From NCBI GenBank assembly GCA_030730585.1, contig JANQUV010000010.1, positions 31,565-95,564 on the forward strand: DNA of 64,000 bases, written 5' to 3'. Within the stretch, counting starts at the first letter, position 1. Each line of letters begins with the position of its first letter. This DNA comes from Haliea sp. Lineage in GTDB: Bacteria; Pseudomonadota; Gammaproteobacteria; Pseudomonadales; Halieaceae. The notes beneath the pieces are model-generated. The model saw nothing but the letters and a program-made list of their open reading frames with translations, was not told the origin of the DNA and made no database searches. The position numbers and the translations under genes are program-made. Of this stretch, positions 28,842 to 38,900 are shown piece after piece.

Positions 28842-29462
28842 GTGGTCAACGATAGCGCCCCTGTGGCCGTCGTGCTCAGTGCCAGTGAGCTGGGGCTTGA
28901 GCGCGGTGGCCGCGAGCTGTTCAGCGGCATCAACCTGCAGCTCACGCGCGGTCAATTGGTGCAGATCGAAGGTCCTAACGGCGCTGGTAAAACCAGCCTC
29001 CTGCGTATTTTGGCCGGGCTGTCCCGTTATGGGTTTACGGGGCAGGTGGAGCGCCACGTACCGCAGCTATTTCTGGGCCATCAAAGTGCGGTGAAAGGCT
29101 TGTTAACGCCGCGCGAAAATCTCGCTTGGCATGTGGCGGGTGAATCGTCATTTACCGCGGCTGCCATTGACGCCGCACTGGCGGCGGTGGAATTGTACGG
29201 CTACGAAGACGTACCCAGCCATGCGCTGTCGGCCGGCCAGCATCGGCGCGTCAACCTGGCGCGTTTGTATCTCTCGCAGGCGCCGCTGTGGCTTTTGGAC
29301 GAGCCCTTCACTGCGATCGACCGAGGCGGAGTGGTGGCATTGGAAGCGCGAATGTTGGCGCATCTGGAGCAGGGCGGAACAGTGCTTCTGACCTCACATC
29401 AACCGGTCGCCGTGGCCTACCCGTTGTTGCGCCTGGACCTCACCACGGGGCAGTTGCAATGA
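28842..29462 (+). CDS. ccmA: CcmA, heme exporter ATP-binding subunit
   Basis: A 206-residue ATPase of the CcmABCD complex, which releases heme-loaded CcmE in cytochrome c maturation system I. Walker A is GPNGAGKTS (44-52), signature LSAGQHRRVNLARL, Walker B LWLLDEPFTAID. The start is GTG at 28842, right after the ttcA stop; a GTG at 28863 would give a shorter N-terminus. It overlaps ccmB by four bases (ATGA). Confidence 0.95.
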   Translation: MVNDSAPVAVVLSASELGLERGGRELFSGINLQLTRGQLVQIEGPNGAGKTSLLRILAGLSRYGFTGQVERHVPQLFLGHQSAVKGLLTPRENLAWHVAGESSFTAAAIDAALAAVELYGYEDVPSHALSAGQHRRVNLARLYLSQAPLWLLDEPFTAIDRGGVVALEARMLAHLEQGGTVLLTSHQPVAVAYPLLRLDLTTGQLQ

Positions 29463-30145
29463 AGCCGGCATCTACCGCAGCGTTCTGTTTCCGGCTGCTG
29501 CGTCGTCAGCTGGTGCTGGGCCTGCGCCGCCCGGTGGAGCTGGGCAACCCGCTGCTGTTCTTTGCCATGGTGGTCGCGCTTTTCCCCTTGGGCCTTGGGC
29601 CGGCGCCAGACACGTTGGCCAGCTTTGCGCCGGGCATTCTGTGGATTGTCGCGCTGCTGTCCAATTTGTTGACCTCCGACGCGGTGTTCCGCAGTGACCT
29701 TGAAGACGGTAGTTTGGAGCAGCTTTTGCTGGCCCCTCAGCCGCTGTACCTTGCTGCGCTGTCCTACGTGTTCGCCCAGTGGCTCTTGACGGGATTCCTG
29801 TTGGGCCTCGCTTCACCCGTGTTCGCTTTGATGTTGGGCTTGGCACCTGCCGCTATCCCGGCGTTGGCTGCCAGCCTGCTGCTGGGTACCGCCGTGCTCA
29901 GCCTGGTGGGCGGTATCGGCGCTGCGCTGACCGTTGGCCTGAAGCGCGGGGGGATGTTGATATCGCTGCTGATTCTGCCGTTTTACATGCCGGTGCTGAT
30001 TTTCGGCAGTGGGGCCGTGCAAGCAGCGCTGAACGGTAACCCGACGGGGCCTTTTCTGGCGATTCTTGCCGCCTTTTTATGCCTTTCGATCGCCCTTGCA
30101 CCGATGGCGATTGCAGCGGGCCTGCGGATCAGTATCGATACCTGA
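29459..30145 (+). CDS. ccmB: CcmB, heme exporter membrane subunit
   Basis: A 228-residue inner-membrane protein with six hydrophobic segments, partner of the ATPase CcmA. The conserved CcmB pattern FFAMVVALFPLGLGP near the N-terminus and DLEDGSLEQLLLAPQPLY in the middle identify it. The ATG at 29459 overlaps the ccmA stop; the longer frame from 29288 runs antisense-like through ccmA and is not used. Confidence 0.95.
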   Translation: MKPASTAAFCFRLLRRQLVLGLRRPVELGNPLLFFAMVVALFPLGLGPAPDTLASFAPGILWIVALLSNLLTSDAVFRSDLEDGSLEQLLLAPQPLYLAALSYVFAQWLLTGFLLGLASPVFALMLGLAPAAIPALAASLLLGTAVLSLVGGIGAALTVGLKRGGMLISLLILPFYMPVLIFGSGAVQAALNGNPTGPFLAILAAFLCLSIALAPMAIAAGLRISIDT

Positions 30146-30165
30146 GCGATTTCGTCTGAATTGGA

Positions 30166-30193
30166 TTGTTCGGCGCTCCGGTCACTGTATAAT
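30166..30193 (+). promoter_or_regulatory. Candidate sigma-70 promoter ahead of ccmC
   Basis: TTGTTC, 16 bases, then a perfect TATAAT at 30188-30193, in the only sizeable gap (56 bp) of the ccm operon. It would allow ccmC onward to be expressed without ttcA-ccmAB. Confidence 0.5.
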
Positions 30194-30201
30194 CTCGCGC
30201 C

Positions 30202-30948
30202 ATGTGGACACTCTTCCATAAATTCGGCTCCCCTCCTTGGCTTTATCGCCTGTCCGGAGCCATTCTTCGCTGGTTGCTGCCTATCACGCTGCTGGCACTG
30301 GTTGCTGGTGCCGTGTGGGGCCTACTGTTCACGCCCCCCGATTTTCGCCAAGGCAACAGTTACCGGATTATTTATATCCATGTGCCGGCCGCGGTTGTAG
30401 CGCTGGCCGGGTATTACGTCATGGCGATTGCGGGTGCGGTAAGCCTTATTTGGCGTATGAAAATGGCAGACATTGCGATGCGCGCCTGTGCGCCGATCGG
30501 CGCAGCGCTAACCTTTGTTGCCTTGGTCACTGGCAGCATTTGGGGTAAGCCCACTTGGGGCACTTGGTGGGTCTGGGACGCGCGCATCACCTCCATGCTG
30601 ATCCTCTTTTTTCTCTACTTGGGCGTTGTAGCCTTGTACGAGGCCTATGAAAACAAGGCCCTCGCCGCCAAGGCCTGTGCGGTGTTGAGCCTGGTTGGCA
30701 CGGTCAATATACCCATCATCTACAAGTCGGTAGACTGGTGGTACAGCCTGCACCAGCCCGCTTCCATCAAATTCACTGGCGGTAGCACGATCGACCCAAG
30801 CATGTTGTACCCGCTACTATTTATGATTTCGGCGTTTTATTGCCTGTTCGTGTGCGCGCTGCTGCTGAATATGCGCGTGGAAATTCTAGAGCGGGAACAG
30901 CGGACCGCCTGGGTCAGGGCTTTGGCGACAGAGCGGGGTGGTAGTTGA
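30202..30948 (+). CDS. ccmC: CcmC, heme-handling protein for cytochrome c maturation
   Basis: A 248-residue inner-membrane protein that loads heme onto CcmE. Six hydrophobic segments; the tryptophan-rich WWD motif is WGTWWVWDARITSMLILF, with flanking histidines such as IHVPAA and SLHQPAS that ligate heme. Preceded by its own candidate promoter; overlaps ccmD by one base. Confidence 0.96.
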   Translation: MWTLFHKFGSPPWLYRLSGAILRWLLPITLLALVAGAVWGLLFTPPDFRQGNSYRIIYIHVPAAVVALAGYYVMAIAGAVSLIWRMKMADIAMRACAPIGAALTFVALVTGSIWGKPTWGTWWVWDARITSMLILFFLYLGVVALYEAYENKALAAKACAVLSLVGTVNIPIIYKSVDWWYSLHQPASIKFTGGSTIDPSMLYPLLFMISAFYCLFVCALLLNMRVEILEREQRTAWVRALATERGGS

Positions 30949-31151
30949 TGTATTTTGAGTCGCTCTCCGCGGTTCTGCAGATGGATGGCCACGGCACGTT
31001 TGTCTGGTCAGCCTACTTCATTACACTTGGGGTGATCGTTTCGATGATTTATGTGCCCCGGCGGCGGGAAAAACGTTTCCTGCGCCAGCTTGGGGGGCAA
31101 ATACGGCGCAGTGAGGGCAGCAACCCGCCCAGCGCCCGTAAGGAGGTGTGA
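30948..31151 (+). CDS. ccmD: CcmD, small membrane subunit of the heme exporter
   Basis: A 67-residue single-pass protein that stabilises CcmABC and helps release holo-CcmE. It shows the family pattern: [14 protein letters not shown], a hydrophobic helix, then basic residues ([12 protein letters not shown]). I use the ATG at 30948, overlapping the ccmC stop (TGATG). Its stop overlaps the ccmE ATG. Confidence 0.92.
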   Translation: MYFESLSAVLQMDGHGTFVWSAYFITLGVIVSMIYVPRRREKRFLRQLGGQIRRSEGSNPPSARKEV

Positions 31152-31618
31152 TGCACCCGGTTCGCAAGCAGCGTTTGTTTTTGGTGTTATTTCTTGTGGT
31201 TTTCTCCAGCTCGGCTATTGGCCTGATGGCCTACGCGCTACGCGGCAATATCAATCTATTTTATCCGCCGGTGCAGGTTGCTGCGGGGATGGCGCCGGTT
31301 GGCCAGAATATCCGCGTGGGTGGCATGGTCGTGGAGGGCAGTGTGCAGCGCAGCGATACCAGCCTGGAAATGCGCTTCGATGTTACTGATTTTGAAGCGG
31401 TGGTGTCGGTGGTTTACACCGGGATCGTTCCTGACTTGTTTGGTGAAGGTCAGGGCGCTGTCGCCTCGGGCAAGCTGGATGAACACGGTGTGTTGCAGGC
31501 ATCGGAGGTTCTCGCCAAGCACGACGAAAACTATATGCCACCAGAGGTCGCCGAAGCACTCGAGGCCTCCAAGGCCCGCATGGCCGAGCAGGCCGCTGAA
31601 GGAGGGTACGGGCAATGA
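31151..31618 (+). CDS. ccmE: CcmE, periplasmic heme chaperone
   Basis: A 155-residue membrane-anchored heme carrier. N-terminal anchor at about residues 8-28, then an OB-fold domain. The covalent heme histidine is His124 in [10 protein letters not shown], with Tyr128 as the conserved partner (HxxxY type). AGGAGG lies just before the ATG at 31151, making it preferable to a GTG three bases upstream. Confidence 0.96.
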   Translation: MHPVRKQRLFLVLFLVVFSSSAIGLMAYALRGNINLFYPPVQVAAGMAPVGQNIRVGGMVVEGSVQRSDTSLEMRFDVTDFEAVVSVVYTGIVPDLFGEGQGAVASGKLDEHGVLQASEVLAKHDENYMPPEVAEALEASKARMAEQAAEGGYGQ

Positions 31619-33603
31619 TTCCGGAACTTGGTCATTTTGCGCTGATTCTGGCCCTGTGCCTGTCGGTTCTACTCTGTACGGTTCCGCTCTGGGGTAGTTG
31701 GCGCGGTAACGTGACCGCCATGGCGTTGGCGCCGAATCTGGCCATCGGCGTGTTGGTGTTCGTGTCCATCGGTTTTGTCTGTCTCACTTGGGCTTTTCTG
31801 CAAGACGACTTTTCAGTGGAAGTGGTCGCCAATAACAGCAACAGCCTGCTGCCTTGGTATTACAAGTTTTCTGCTGTTTGGGGTAACCACGAAGGTTCAT
31901 TAGTACTGTGGGTGCTGATTCTGGCGTTTTGGACGTGCGCCGTAGCCGTATTCAGCCCGCAGCTCCCCTTGATTATGCTGGCGCGCGTGCTCGCGGTCAT
32001 GGGTTTTGTCAGCGTGGGCTTTCTCGCTTTTTCACTGCTGACGTCCAACCCATTTGCACGGCTATTGCCGGGTATTCCTGCTGATGGTCAGGATCTGAAC
32101 CCACTGCTGCAGGACATTGGCCTGATCATTCACCCGCCGCTGCTATACATGGGTTATGTAGGATTCTCGGTCGCTTTTGCCTTTGCGATTGCTGCGTTGC
32201 TGGGCGGCCGCTTGGATGCTGCCTGGGCGCGCTGGTCGCGGCCCTGGACCAATGTCGCCTGGGCCTTCCTTACCCTGGGTATTATGCTCGGCAGTTGGTG
32301 GGCGTATTACGAGCTTGGCTGGGGCGGCTGGTGGTTCTGGGACCCCGTGGAAAATGCGTCGTTCATGCCCTGGTTAGTGGGTACCGCGTTAGTGCATTCT
32401 CTGGCGGCCACGGAAAAGCGTGGGCTGTTCAAAAGTTGGACGGTACTGCTGGCTATTTTTGCTTTCTCGTTGAGTCTGCTAGGTACCTTCCTGGTGCGCT
32501 CCGGCGTGCTCACGTCAGTGCATGCTTTCGCCACCGATCCCGAGCGTGGGCTGTTTATTCTGGTATTTTTGGGCATCGTTGTTGGCGGTTCTCTGGTGCT
32601 GTATGCGCTGCGCGCACCGGCAGTGGCGAGCCGGGTCACCTTTGCCTGGATATCCCGTGAATCGCTGTTGCTGGTGAATAACGTGGTATTTCTGGTCGCC
32701 ACGCTTACGGTGCTCTTCGGCACTTTGTTTCCGCTGCTGATGGATGCGCTGGGTCAGGGCAAGTATTCCGTTGGCCCGCCTTATTTTAACGCCGTGTTTA
32801 TCCCGTTGATGGCGCTTTTGGTGCCCTTTATGACTATTGCGCCGCTGTCGCGCTGGAAGCGTGACAGCACCAGCCGCTGGAAGGCGGAACTGCTGGTGCC
32901 CGCCCTCGCAACGCTGGCCTGCGCGTTAACGCTGCCTTTGCTTCATGGTGGGGATTACAACGTGTGGGTGGCGTTGGCTGTGTTGTTTGCCGGCTGGCTG
33001 CTCATTGGCTTGCTCCGCGACCTCGCCAATCGGGTGCGTAAAAGTGCATCTGTGAGCGCAGGATTACGCCGTCAACCCCCCAGTTACTGGGGTATGTTTA
33101 TGGCCCACGTGGGTTTTGCCGCAACGATTATCGGTGTTGTGCTCACCAGCCAATACAACATTGAGCACGACCTGAAGATGAGCCCTGGCGACAGCGATAC
33201 CTTGGCCGGTTATGAGTTCAGGTTTATCGATGTACGCGAAATTCAGGGGTCAAACTTCATTGCCGATGAAGCTCGGTTTGTGGTGTACCGTGATGGTAAG
33301 GAAGTTGTGCGTTTGGCGCCGCAGAAACGCCGGTATCTGGCCAGCGGCAGCGTGATGACCGAAGCCGACATCGATGCTGGCGTGTTCCGTGATTTGTTTG
33401 TCGCCATGGGTGAGCCGGTGGGCAGCGCCGGGGCCTGGGCAATTCGCCTGCACTACAAGCCCTTTGTGCGCTGGATGTGGGCGGGTGCATTGCTCATGTC
33501 TATCGGTGGTTTTGTGACGGTGGCCGACAAGCGCTACCGTCGTCAGCGCAGCGCGGCGCGCGAAAGCTTGCGTGAAGGAGGGTTGCGTGGCGCCCAGGCT
33601 TAA
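31615..33603 (+). CDS. ccmF: CcmF, heme lyase subunit of cytochrome c maturation
   Basis: A 662-residue inner-membrane protein that, with CcmH and CcmI, attaches heme to apocytochrome c. The WWD motif is [20 protein letters not shown] (about residues 234-253); conserved histidines lie in [14 protein letters not shown] and TALVHSL. Large periplasmic loop near the C-terminus (about 500-610). Length is normal for CcmF. Overlaps ccmE by four bases. Confidence 0.97.
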   Translation: MIPELGHFALILALCLSVLLCTVPLWGSWRGNVTAMALAPNLAIGVLVFVSIGFVCLTWAFLQDDFSVEVVANNSNSLLPWYYKFSAVWGNHEGSLVLWVLILAFWTCAVAVFSPQLPLIMLARVLAVMGFVSVGFLAFSLLTSNPFARLLPGIPADGQDLNPLLQDIGLIIHPPLLYMGYVGFSVAFAFAIAALLGGRLDAAWARWSRPWTNVAWAFLTLGIMLGSWWAYYELGWGGWWFWDPVENASFMPWLVGTALVHSLAATEKRGLFKSWTVLLAIFAFSLSLLGTFLVRSGVLTSVHAFATDPERGLFILVFLGIVVGGSLVLYALRAPAVASRVTFAWISRESLLLVNNVVFLVATLTVLFGTLFPLLMDALGQGKYSVGPPYFNAVFIPLMALLVPFMTIAPLSRWKRDSTSRWKAELLVPALATLACALTLPLLHGGDYNVWVALAVLFAGWLLIGLLRDLANRVRKSASVSAGLRRQPPSYWGMFMAHVGFAATIIGVVLTSQYNIEHDLKMSPGDSDTLAGYEFRFIDVREIQGSNFIADEARFVVYRDGKEVVRLAPQKRRYLASGSVMTEADIDAGVFRDLFVAMGEPVGSAGAWAIRLHYKPFVRWMWAGALLMSIGGFVTVADKRYRRQRSAARESLREGGLRGAQA

Positions 33604-34129
33604 GTTGTTCCTGCCACTGCTGCTATTTGTGGTGCTGGCTGGATTTCTCTACCGCGGGCTATCGCTAGACCCAATGAACCTGCCGTCGGCATTGATTGAT
33701 CGGCCGTTGCCGGATTTTACGCTCACTGCGCTTGCCGACGGTGGGGTGTTGCGGCGCGCTGATGTGATTGGTGAGGCCGCTCTGTTTAATGTCTGGGCCA
33801 CCTGGTGTATCTCCTGCCGCGTGGAACACCCTTACCTGCAGCAACTTGCCGCCAGTGGGGTGCCCATCTTCGGTATTAACTACAAAGATGAAGATGACGC
33901 GGCGCGCCGCTGGCTAAGCGAGCTGGGAGATCCCTACCGGGTGAATATTGTCGATAAAGAAGGCACGCTTGGTGTGGATTTGGGTGTTTACGGTGCGCCA
34001 GAGACTTACCTGGTGGATGCTGGCGGCGTTATCCGCTATCGCCATGTGGGCGTGGTCGATGAGCGGGTATGGCGCGACACGCTGGAGCCGCTGTGGCGTG
34101 AAGTGCTCGGCCTGGAGCAGGCACCGTGA
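33587..34129 (+). CDS. ccmG: CcmG/DsbE, thiol-disulfide oxidoreductase for cytochrome c maturation
   Basis: A 180-residue membrane-anchored thioredoxin-like protein that keeps apocytochrome CxxCH cysteines reduced. Signal anchor at about residues 5-23; the active site is WATWCISCRVEHP; GVYGAPETYLVD is the conserved cis-Pro region. I chose the GTG at 33587, preceded by AAGGAGGG and overlapping the ccmF end by 17 bases, over an upstream TTG. Confidence 0.94.
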   Translation: MAPRLKLFLPLLLFVVLAGFLYRGLSLDPMNLPSALIDRPLPDFTLTALADGGVLRRADVIGEAALFNVWATWCISCRVEHPYLQQLAASGVPIFGINYKDEDDAARRWLSELGDPYRVNIVDKEGTLGVDLGVYGAPETYLVDAGGVIRYRHVGVVDERVWRDTLEPLWREVLGLEQAP

Positions 34130-34596
34130 GTTGCTTTAAGGCTTGCTGTCTTGCGCTGTTGGCGTTGGTGTTCAGCGCGAGTGCTACAGCAGTCATTGAA
34201 ACCTACGAGTTCAGTGATGCGACGCTGGAGGCGCGCTATCAGCTGTTAAGCGAAGAGCTGCGCTGCCCGAAATGCCAGAACCAGAATATTGCGGACTCCA
34301 ACGCGCCCATTTCCCAGGATCTGCGCCGTCTACTGCACCAGCAATTGGAAACCGGTGCTACGGACGACGAGGTTTTGGAGTTTATGGTGGCGCGCTACGG
34401 GGAATTTGTGCGTTATCGGCCGCCGTTTAATGCGGTCACCGCCGTGTTGTGGCTGGCGCCGGTGATTTTGTTACTGGCCGGCGCAGCCGGGATACTGTTG
34501 TTATTGCGTGGCAGGCGCCAAGAAAGTGCGGCCCTCACTGCCGACGACCAAGCTCAGCTGACGGCGCTACTGAAGACTCAGGAGAAAAACGTTTGA
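34126..34596 (+). CDS. ccmH: CcmH (CycL-like), cytochrome c maturation thiol protein
   Basis: A 156-residue periplasmic-facing protein of the heme lyase complex. Signal peptide at residues 1-23; redox motif LRCPKCQNQNI; C-terminal anchor helix at about 104-126. This corresponds to the N-terminal half of E. coli CcmH; the TPR half is the separate ccmI downstream. GTG start overlapping the ccmG stop (GTGA). Confidence 0.95.
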   Translation: MSCFKACCLALLALVFSASATAVIETYEFSDATLEARYQLLSEELRCPKCQNQNIADSNAPISQDLRRLLHQQLETGATDDEVLEFMVARYGEFVRYRPPFNAVTAVLWLAPVILLLAGAAGILLLLRGRRQESAALTADDQAQLTALLKTQEKNV

Positions 34597-35774
34597 TTCT
34601 ATTTTTGCTCGCCTGTGCAGGCTTGGTGCTGCTTAGTGGCCTGTTTTTCCTGTTTCCTGGCTGGGCGATGAAGCGTCCGTTGGATGACGGTGCTCAGGCT
34701 AATATTGACTGGTATCGTTTGCGTCAGGCCGAATTGGCTGAGGCCGGTGAAACGGATCTGGAAACGGACACCCAGCTGCGCCTGTTGGAGGACCAGCATG
34801 CGCCTTCGCCGCAGCTTTTGCAGGCGGAGCGCACTGCGTTTCCCGTGTGGGTGTTGCTGCCCGTGGTGGGCTTGGCGGCGGCGGTACTGTACTACCAACT
34901 GGGCGCGGTGACCGACGTTACCATTAGCCGGCAGTTGGGTGCTTTGGGGGACGATCCAGCCGAGGTAGAGATTACCGACCTTATGCTGGCCATTGAGAGT
35001 CGCGCCAGCCAACGCCCTGATAATCTTCATTACCTTGCTTTACTTGGTCGTTATCAAATGGGGCAAGGCGAATTCGCGTTGGCCGCTGAAACCTATGATC
35101 GCTTACTGCGGGTAGGGCCCGAGGATCCACAGGCGCTGGCCTATGCCGCTCAGGCGCGGTTCCTGGCGGATGATCGCAGCCTGAGCCCGCTGGCTCAGGC
35201 CCGTGCCGAGCAGGCACTGGCGATTAACCCGCAACAGAGGACGGCGCTGGGTTTGCTCGGGATGTCCGCGTTCGAACGCGGACAATATCGGGCTGCCATT
35301 GCGTATTGGGAGCGGCTTGTAGTGATGGAAGCGCCCGGCAGTGAAGGAGAGCAAATGATCTCAGGAGTGATTGCCGAGGCGCGTCAGCGCTTGGGTGAAC
35401 CGGCTCCGCAGGCCGAAGTGGCAGCGGTAACGCCCGGAGTCACCGTTCGCGTGGCCGTTCCTGAGGGTGTGGTGTTGGCCGCAACGGATACCGTCTTTGT
35501 GTTGGCCCGCGCGGCAGCCAGTGACAGCCGCATGCCGATTGCCGTGCAGCGCCTGCTGGCGAGCCAGTTACCGGCCACTCTGCGCCTGGATGACAGCAGC
35601 TCCATGGCCGGGCAGACCTTGTCGGATGCCGGCGAAGTTATGGTGCTGGTGCAGGTGTCTCCCGGGGGCGCACCCGGCGAGGAAAATGCCACGTGGCTGG
35701 GGACCCTGGGGCCCATACAGCCCTCCCTCTCGGAGGAGCCTCTGATGATCACTCTTGAGCCACGTCAGGGCTGA
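34593..35774 (+). CDS. ccmI: CcmI, TPR chaperone of apocytochrome c
   Basis: A 393-residue inner-membrane protein that binds apocytochrome c C-termini and hands them to the lyase. First helix at the N-terminus (LFLLACAGLVLLSGLFFLF), a linker, second helix near residues 85-100, then TPR repeats (NLHYLALLGRYQMGQGEFALAAE onward) and a beta-rich C-terminal domain. Start is TTG at 34593, overlapping the ccmH stop and preceded by GGAGA. Last gene of the operon; I see no intrinsic terminator after it. Confidence 0.92.
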   Translation: MILFLLACAGLVLLSGLFFLFPGWAMKRPLDDGAQANIDWYRLRQAELAEAGETDLETDTQLRLLEDQHAPSPQLLQAERTAFPVWVLLPVVGLAAAVLYYQLGAVTDVTISRQLGALGDDPAEVEITDLMLAIESRASQRPDNLHYLALLGRYQMGQGEFALAAETYDRLLRVGPEDPQALAYAAQARFLADDRSLSPLAQARAEQALAINPQQRTALGLLGMSAFERGQYRAAIAYWERLVVMEAPGSEGEQMISGVIAEARQRLGEPAPQAEVAAVTPGVTVRVAVPEGVVLAATDTVFVLARAAASDSRMPIAVQRLLASQLPATLRLDDSSSMAGQTLSDAGEVMVLVQVSPGGAPGEENATWLGTLGPIQPSLSEEPLMITLEPRQG

Positions 35775-35918
35775 TTTTAGATTAAGCCGCCTCAGGCATA
35801 GTGTTGCCGGGGGAAGTTGGGTACACTAGATGTAGTAGTTTTAGGGCGGCAGCCAAGCCAATTTGGCGGGCATAAATGGCATATATAACATGAAGTTAAG
35901 AAACATATTTAAAGTAAT

Positions 35919-38900
35919 ATGCGATTAAAATCCATAAAGCTCGCCGGCTTCAAGTCGTTTGTGGATCCTACCACTGTTAACTTCCCCACCAACATGAGTG
36001 CCGTGGTGGGGCCCAATGGCTGCGGCAAGTCCAATGTCATCGATGCTGTGCGCTGGGTCATGGGCGAAAGCTCAGCCAAAAACCTGCGTGGTGAATCCAT
36101 GACCGATGTCATTTTCAATGGCTCGGTCAACCGCCAACCGGTTGGTCAAGCGGCGATCGAGCTGGTTTTTGACAATAGTGACGGCGGTGTGGGTGGTGAG
36201 TACGCCAGCTACGCCGAAATCTCTATCAAGCGCGTCGTCACTCGTGAGGCTCAGTCTGAGTATTACCTCAATGGCACGCGTTGCCGACGCCGCGACATCA
36301 CCGATATTTTCCTCGGTACCGGCTTAGGGCCGCGCAGCTACGCCATTATCGAACAAGGTATGATTTCCCGCTTGATTGAGTCAAGGCCGGAAGACCTGCG
36401 CGTGTTTATTGAGGAAGCGGCAGGCATCTCCAAGTACAAGGAGCGGCGGCGGGAAACCGAGACGCGTATGCGTCGCACCATGGAAAACCTGGAGAGGTTG
36501 ACCGATTTACGCGATGAACTGCAGCGCCAGTTACAGCACTTGCAGCGCCAGGCGCAGGCAGCGGAAAAGTACAGCGAGTTAAAAGTCGAGGAGCGAACGC
36601 TCAAGGCGCAATTGTACGCACTGCAATGGCAGCAGCTGGATGGCGATGCGCGCCATTGCGGGCAGGCCATAGGCGAGCTTGAAGTGCGTCTCGAGGCGGT
36701 CAACGCCGAGCACCAGCAAGTCGAAACCGCGATTGAGCAGCATCGGCAGGATTACACAGATCGCAACGACAGCTTCAACACCGTACAGGGCGCTTATTAC
36801 ACCTTGGGCGCGGAAGTGGCGCGTGTTGAGCAGGCCATCAAATTTCAGCGCGAGCGTGCGCAGCAGCTGCAGGCAGATTTGCAGCAGGCGCTGGGTAGCC
36901 TGGAGGAAGCCCAGGCGCATCTGCAGCAGGATGAAGGTAAGCGTGCGGCCTGGGCGCTTGAGCTGGATGCGCTGGGGCCTGAATTGGAATTGTTGCAGGC
37001 AGCTGAAGAAGAATCTGCGACCGCCTTGCAGGATGCCGAGGAAGCTATGCTGCACTGGCAGCAGCAGTGGGATGAATTTAACCAGCAGGCGGCAGCGCCG
37101 CGGCAGCAGGCAGAAGTGCAGCAATCGCGTATTCAACATCTTGAGCAGGCGCAGCAGCGTTTGCAGCGCCGTATTTTGCAGCTTGAAGAAGAGCGCTCCG
37201 GGCTAGTGGTGGGTGCAGACGACGCCGATCTGGAAGCGGGCGCTGAAGAGGTTACTTTACTCGAAGAGCAGATGGCGGCAGCTGAGGAGCGCAGTGACGA
37301 GCGCTTGGCTGAGTTGGCGGCTGCGCGGGACGAAGAAAGTGCCTTGTCCGCACAGTTGAACGAGAGTCGCTTACGGCTGCAGCAGTTGCGAGGCAGGCAG
37401 GCTTCACTGGAGGCCCTGCAGCAGGCGGCAACGGAAGACAGCGACCAAGGGGTTAGCCAGTGGTTGGCGGCGCAGCAGCTGCAGGGGCAGCCACGCCTGT
37501 TGGAGCAGCTGCAGGTGGATGATGGCTGGCAGCTGGCGGTGGAAACGGCACTGGGTGATTACTTGCAGGCTGTGTGTGTCGACCAACTCGACCAGTTCAC
37601 CCAACCTCTGGGCGACCTCCACCAGGGTGAGCTAAGCCTGGTGGAAGCCAGCGCGGTAGGGGCCGGCGCAGGGGATGACTACCTTGCCGCACATGTGCAC
37701 GGTTCGGCGGCGGCTGCCAGCTTGCTCGCCGGCGTGCGTATAGCGGAGAGTCTGCCCGCCGCGCTGCAGTTGCGCGCTGTGCTTGAGCCGGGTGAGTCGG
37801 TCATTACCTCCGATGGTATCTGGCTGGGAGTGAATTGGTTGCGGGTTACCCGGCCGGGTGATCAGGAAGGCGGCGTTATTCAGCGGCAGCAGGAGCTGGA
37901 GCGGCTGGCGCGGGAAGTTAATATCACGCTTACACAGGTTGCCGGCTTTGAGGCTGCGCAGGCGGGCCTGCGCGAGCACCAGCAGAGTTTGGAGGCGCAG
38001 CGTCAGGACAGCCAGCGCGAACAGCAGCAACTGTCGCGGCAACATGCAGAACTGCGTGCTGCACTCTCGGCGCATCAGGCACGCCTCGAGCAAATCAGCG
38101 CTCGCCGGGAGCATCTTGCGGCAGATATTACCGACACTCGTAGCCAGTTTGCGCAGGAGCAGGATTCCGTCTCGGAGGCTCGGCTACTGCTCTCCGAGGC
38201 GATTGAGCGTATGGAAACCGATTCGCAGCAGCGCGAGGGGCTTCTTGCTCGCCGGGATGCGGCGCGCAATCAGCTCGATAGCGTGCGCCAGAAGGCGCGC
38301 CACGACAAAGACGCCGCGCATCAATCGGCGCTGCGCTACCAGTCTCTGGATACTCAGCTGCAGAGCGTTAACGAGGCGCTTGGGCGCGCGCGTTCGCAAG
38401 TGGCACAGCTGCAGGATCGGCGTGAGGCGCTGCAGGGTAATTTGGTCGAAACCGACGACCCGGTCCTCGTGCTGCAGGAAGAGCTGGAGGCTCAGCTGGA
38501 GCTGCGTCTGGCGTCGGAGGGTGAGCTGGCACAGGCGCGCCAAGCGGTTGCGGAGGTTGAGCACGCTTTGCGTCAGGCAGAACAACAGCGCTCGGCGATT
38601 GAGCAGCGGGCACAGGGTGTGCGTGCCGAACTGGAGCAGCAGCGATTGCAGCAGCAGGGTTTGCAAGTGCAGCGCGAAAACGTGCTGCGGCAGCTAAAAG
38701 AAGTGGAGCAGGACGTAGAGGCCGTGCTCGCGGATATGCCTGAGGGTGCTAACGAAGCGGAGTGGCGTAACTCGCTGGAGCGGGTAGCCGCGAGGGTGGC
38801 GCGGTTGGGGCCCATTAACCTGGCCGCTATTGATGAGTACGCGCTGCAGTCAGAGCGCAAGCACTACCTCGATGCCCAGAACGAAGATCTGGAAACGGCA

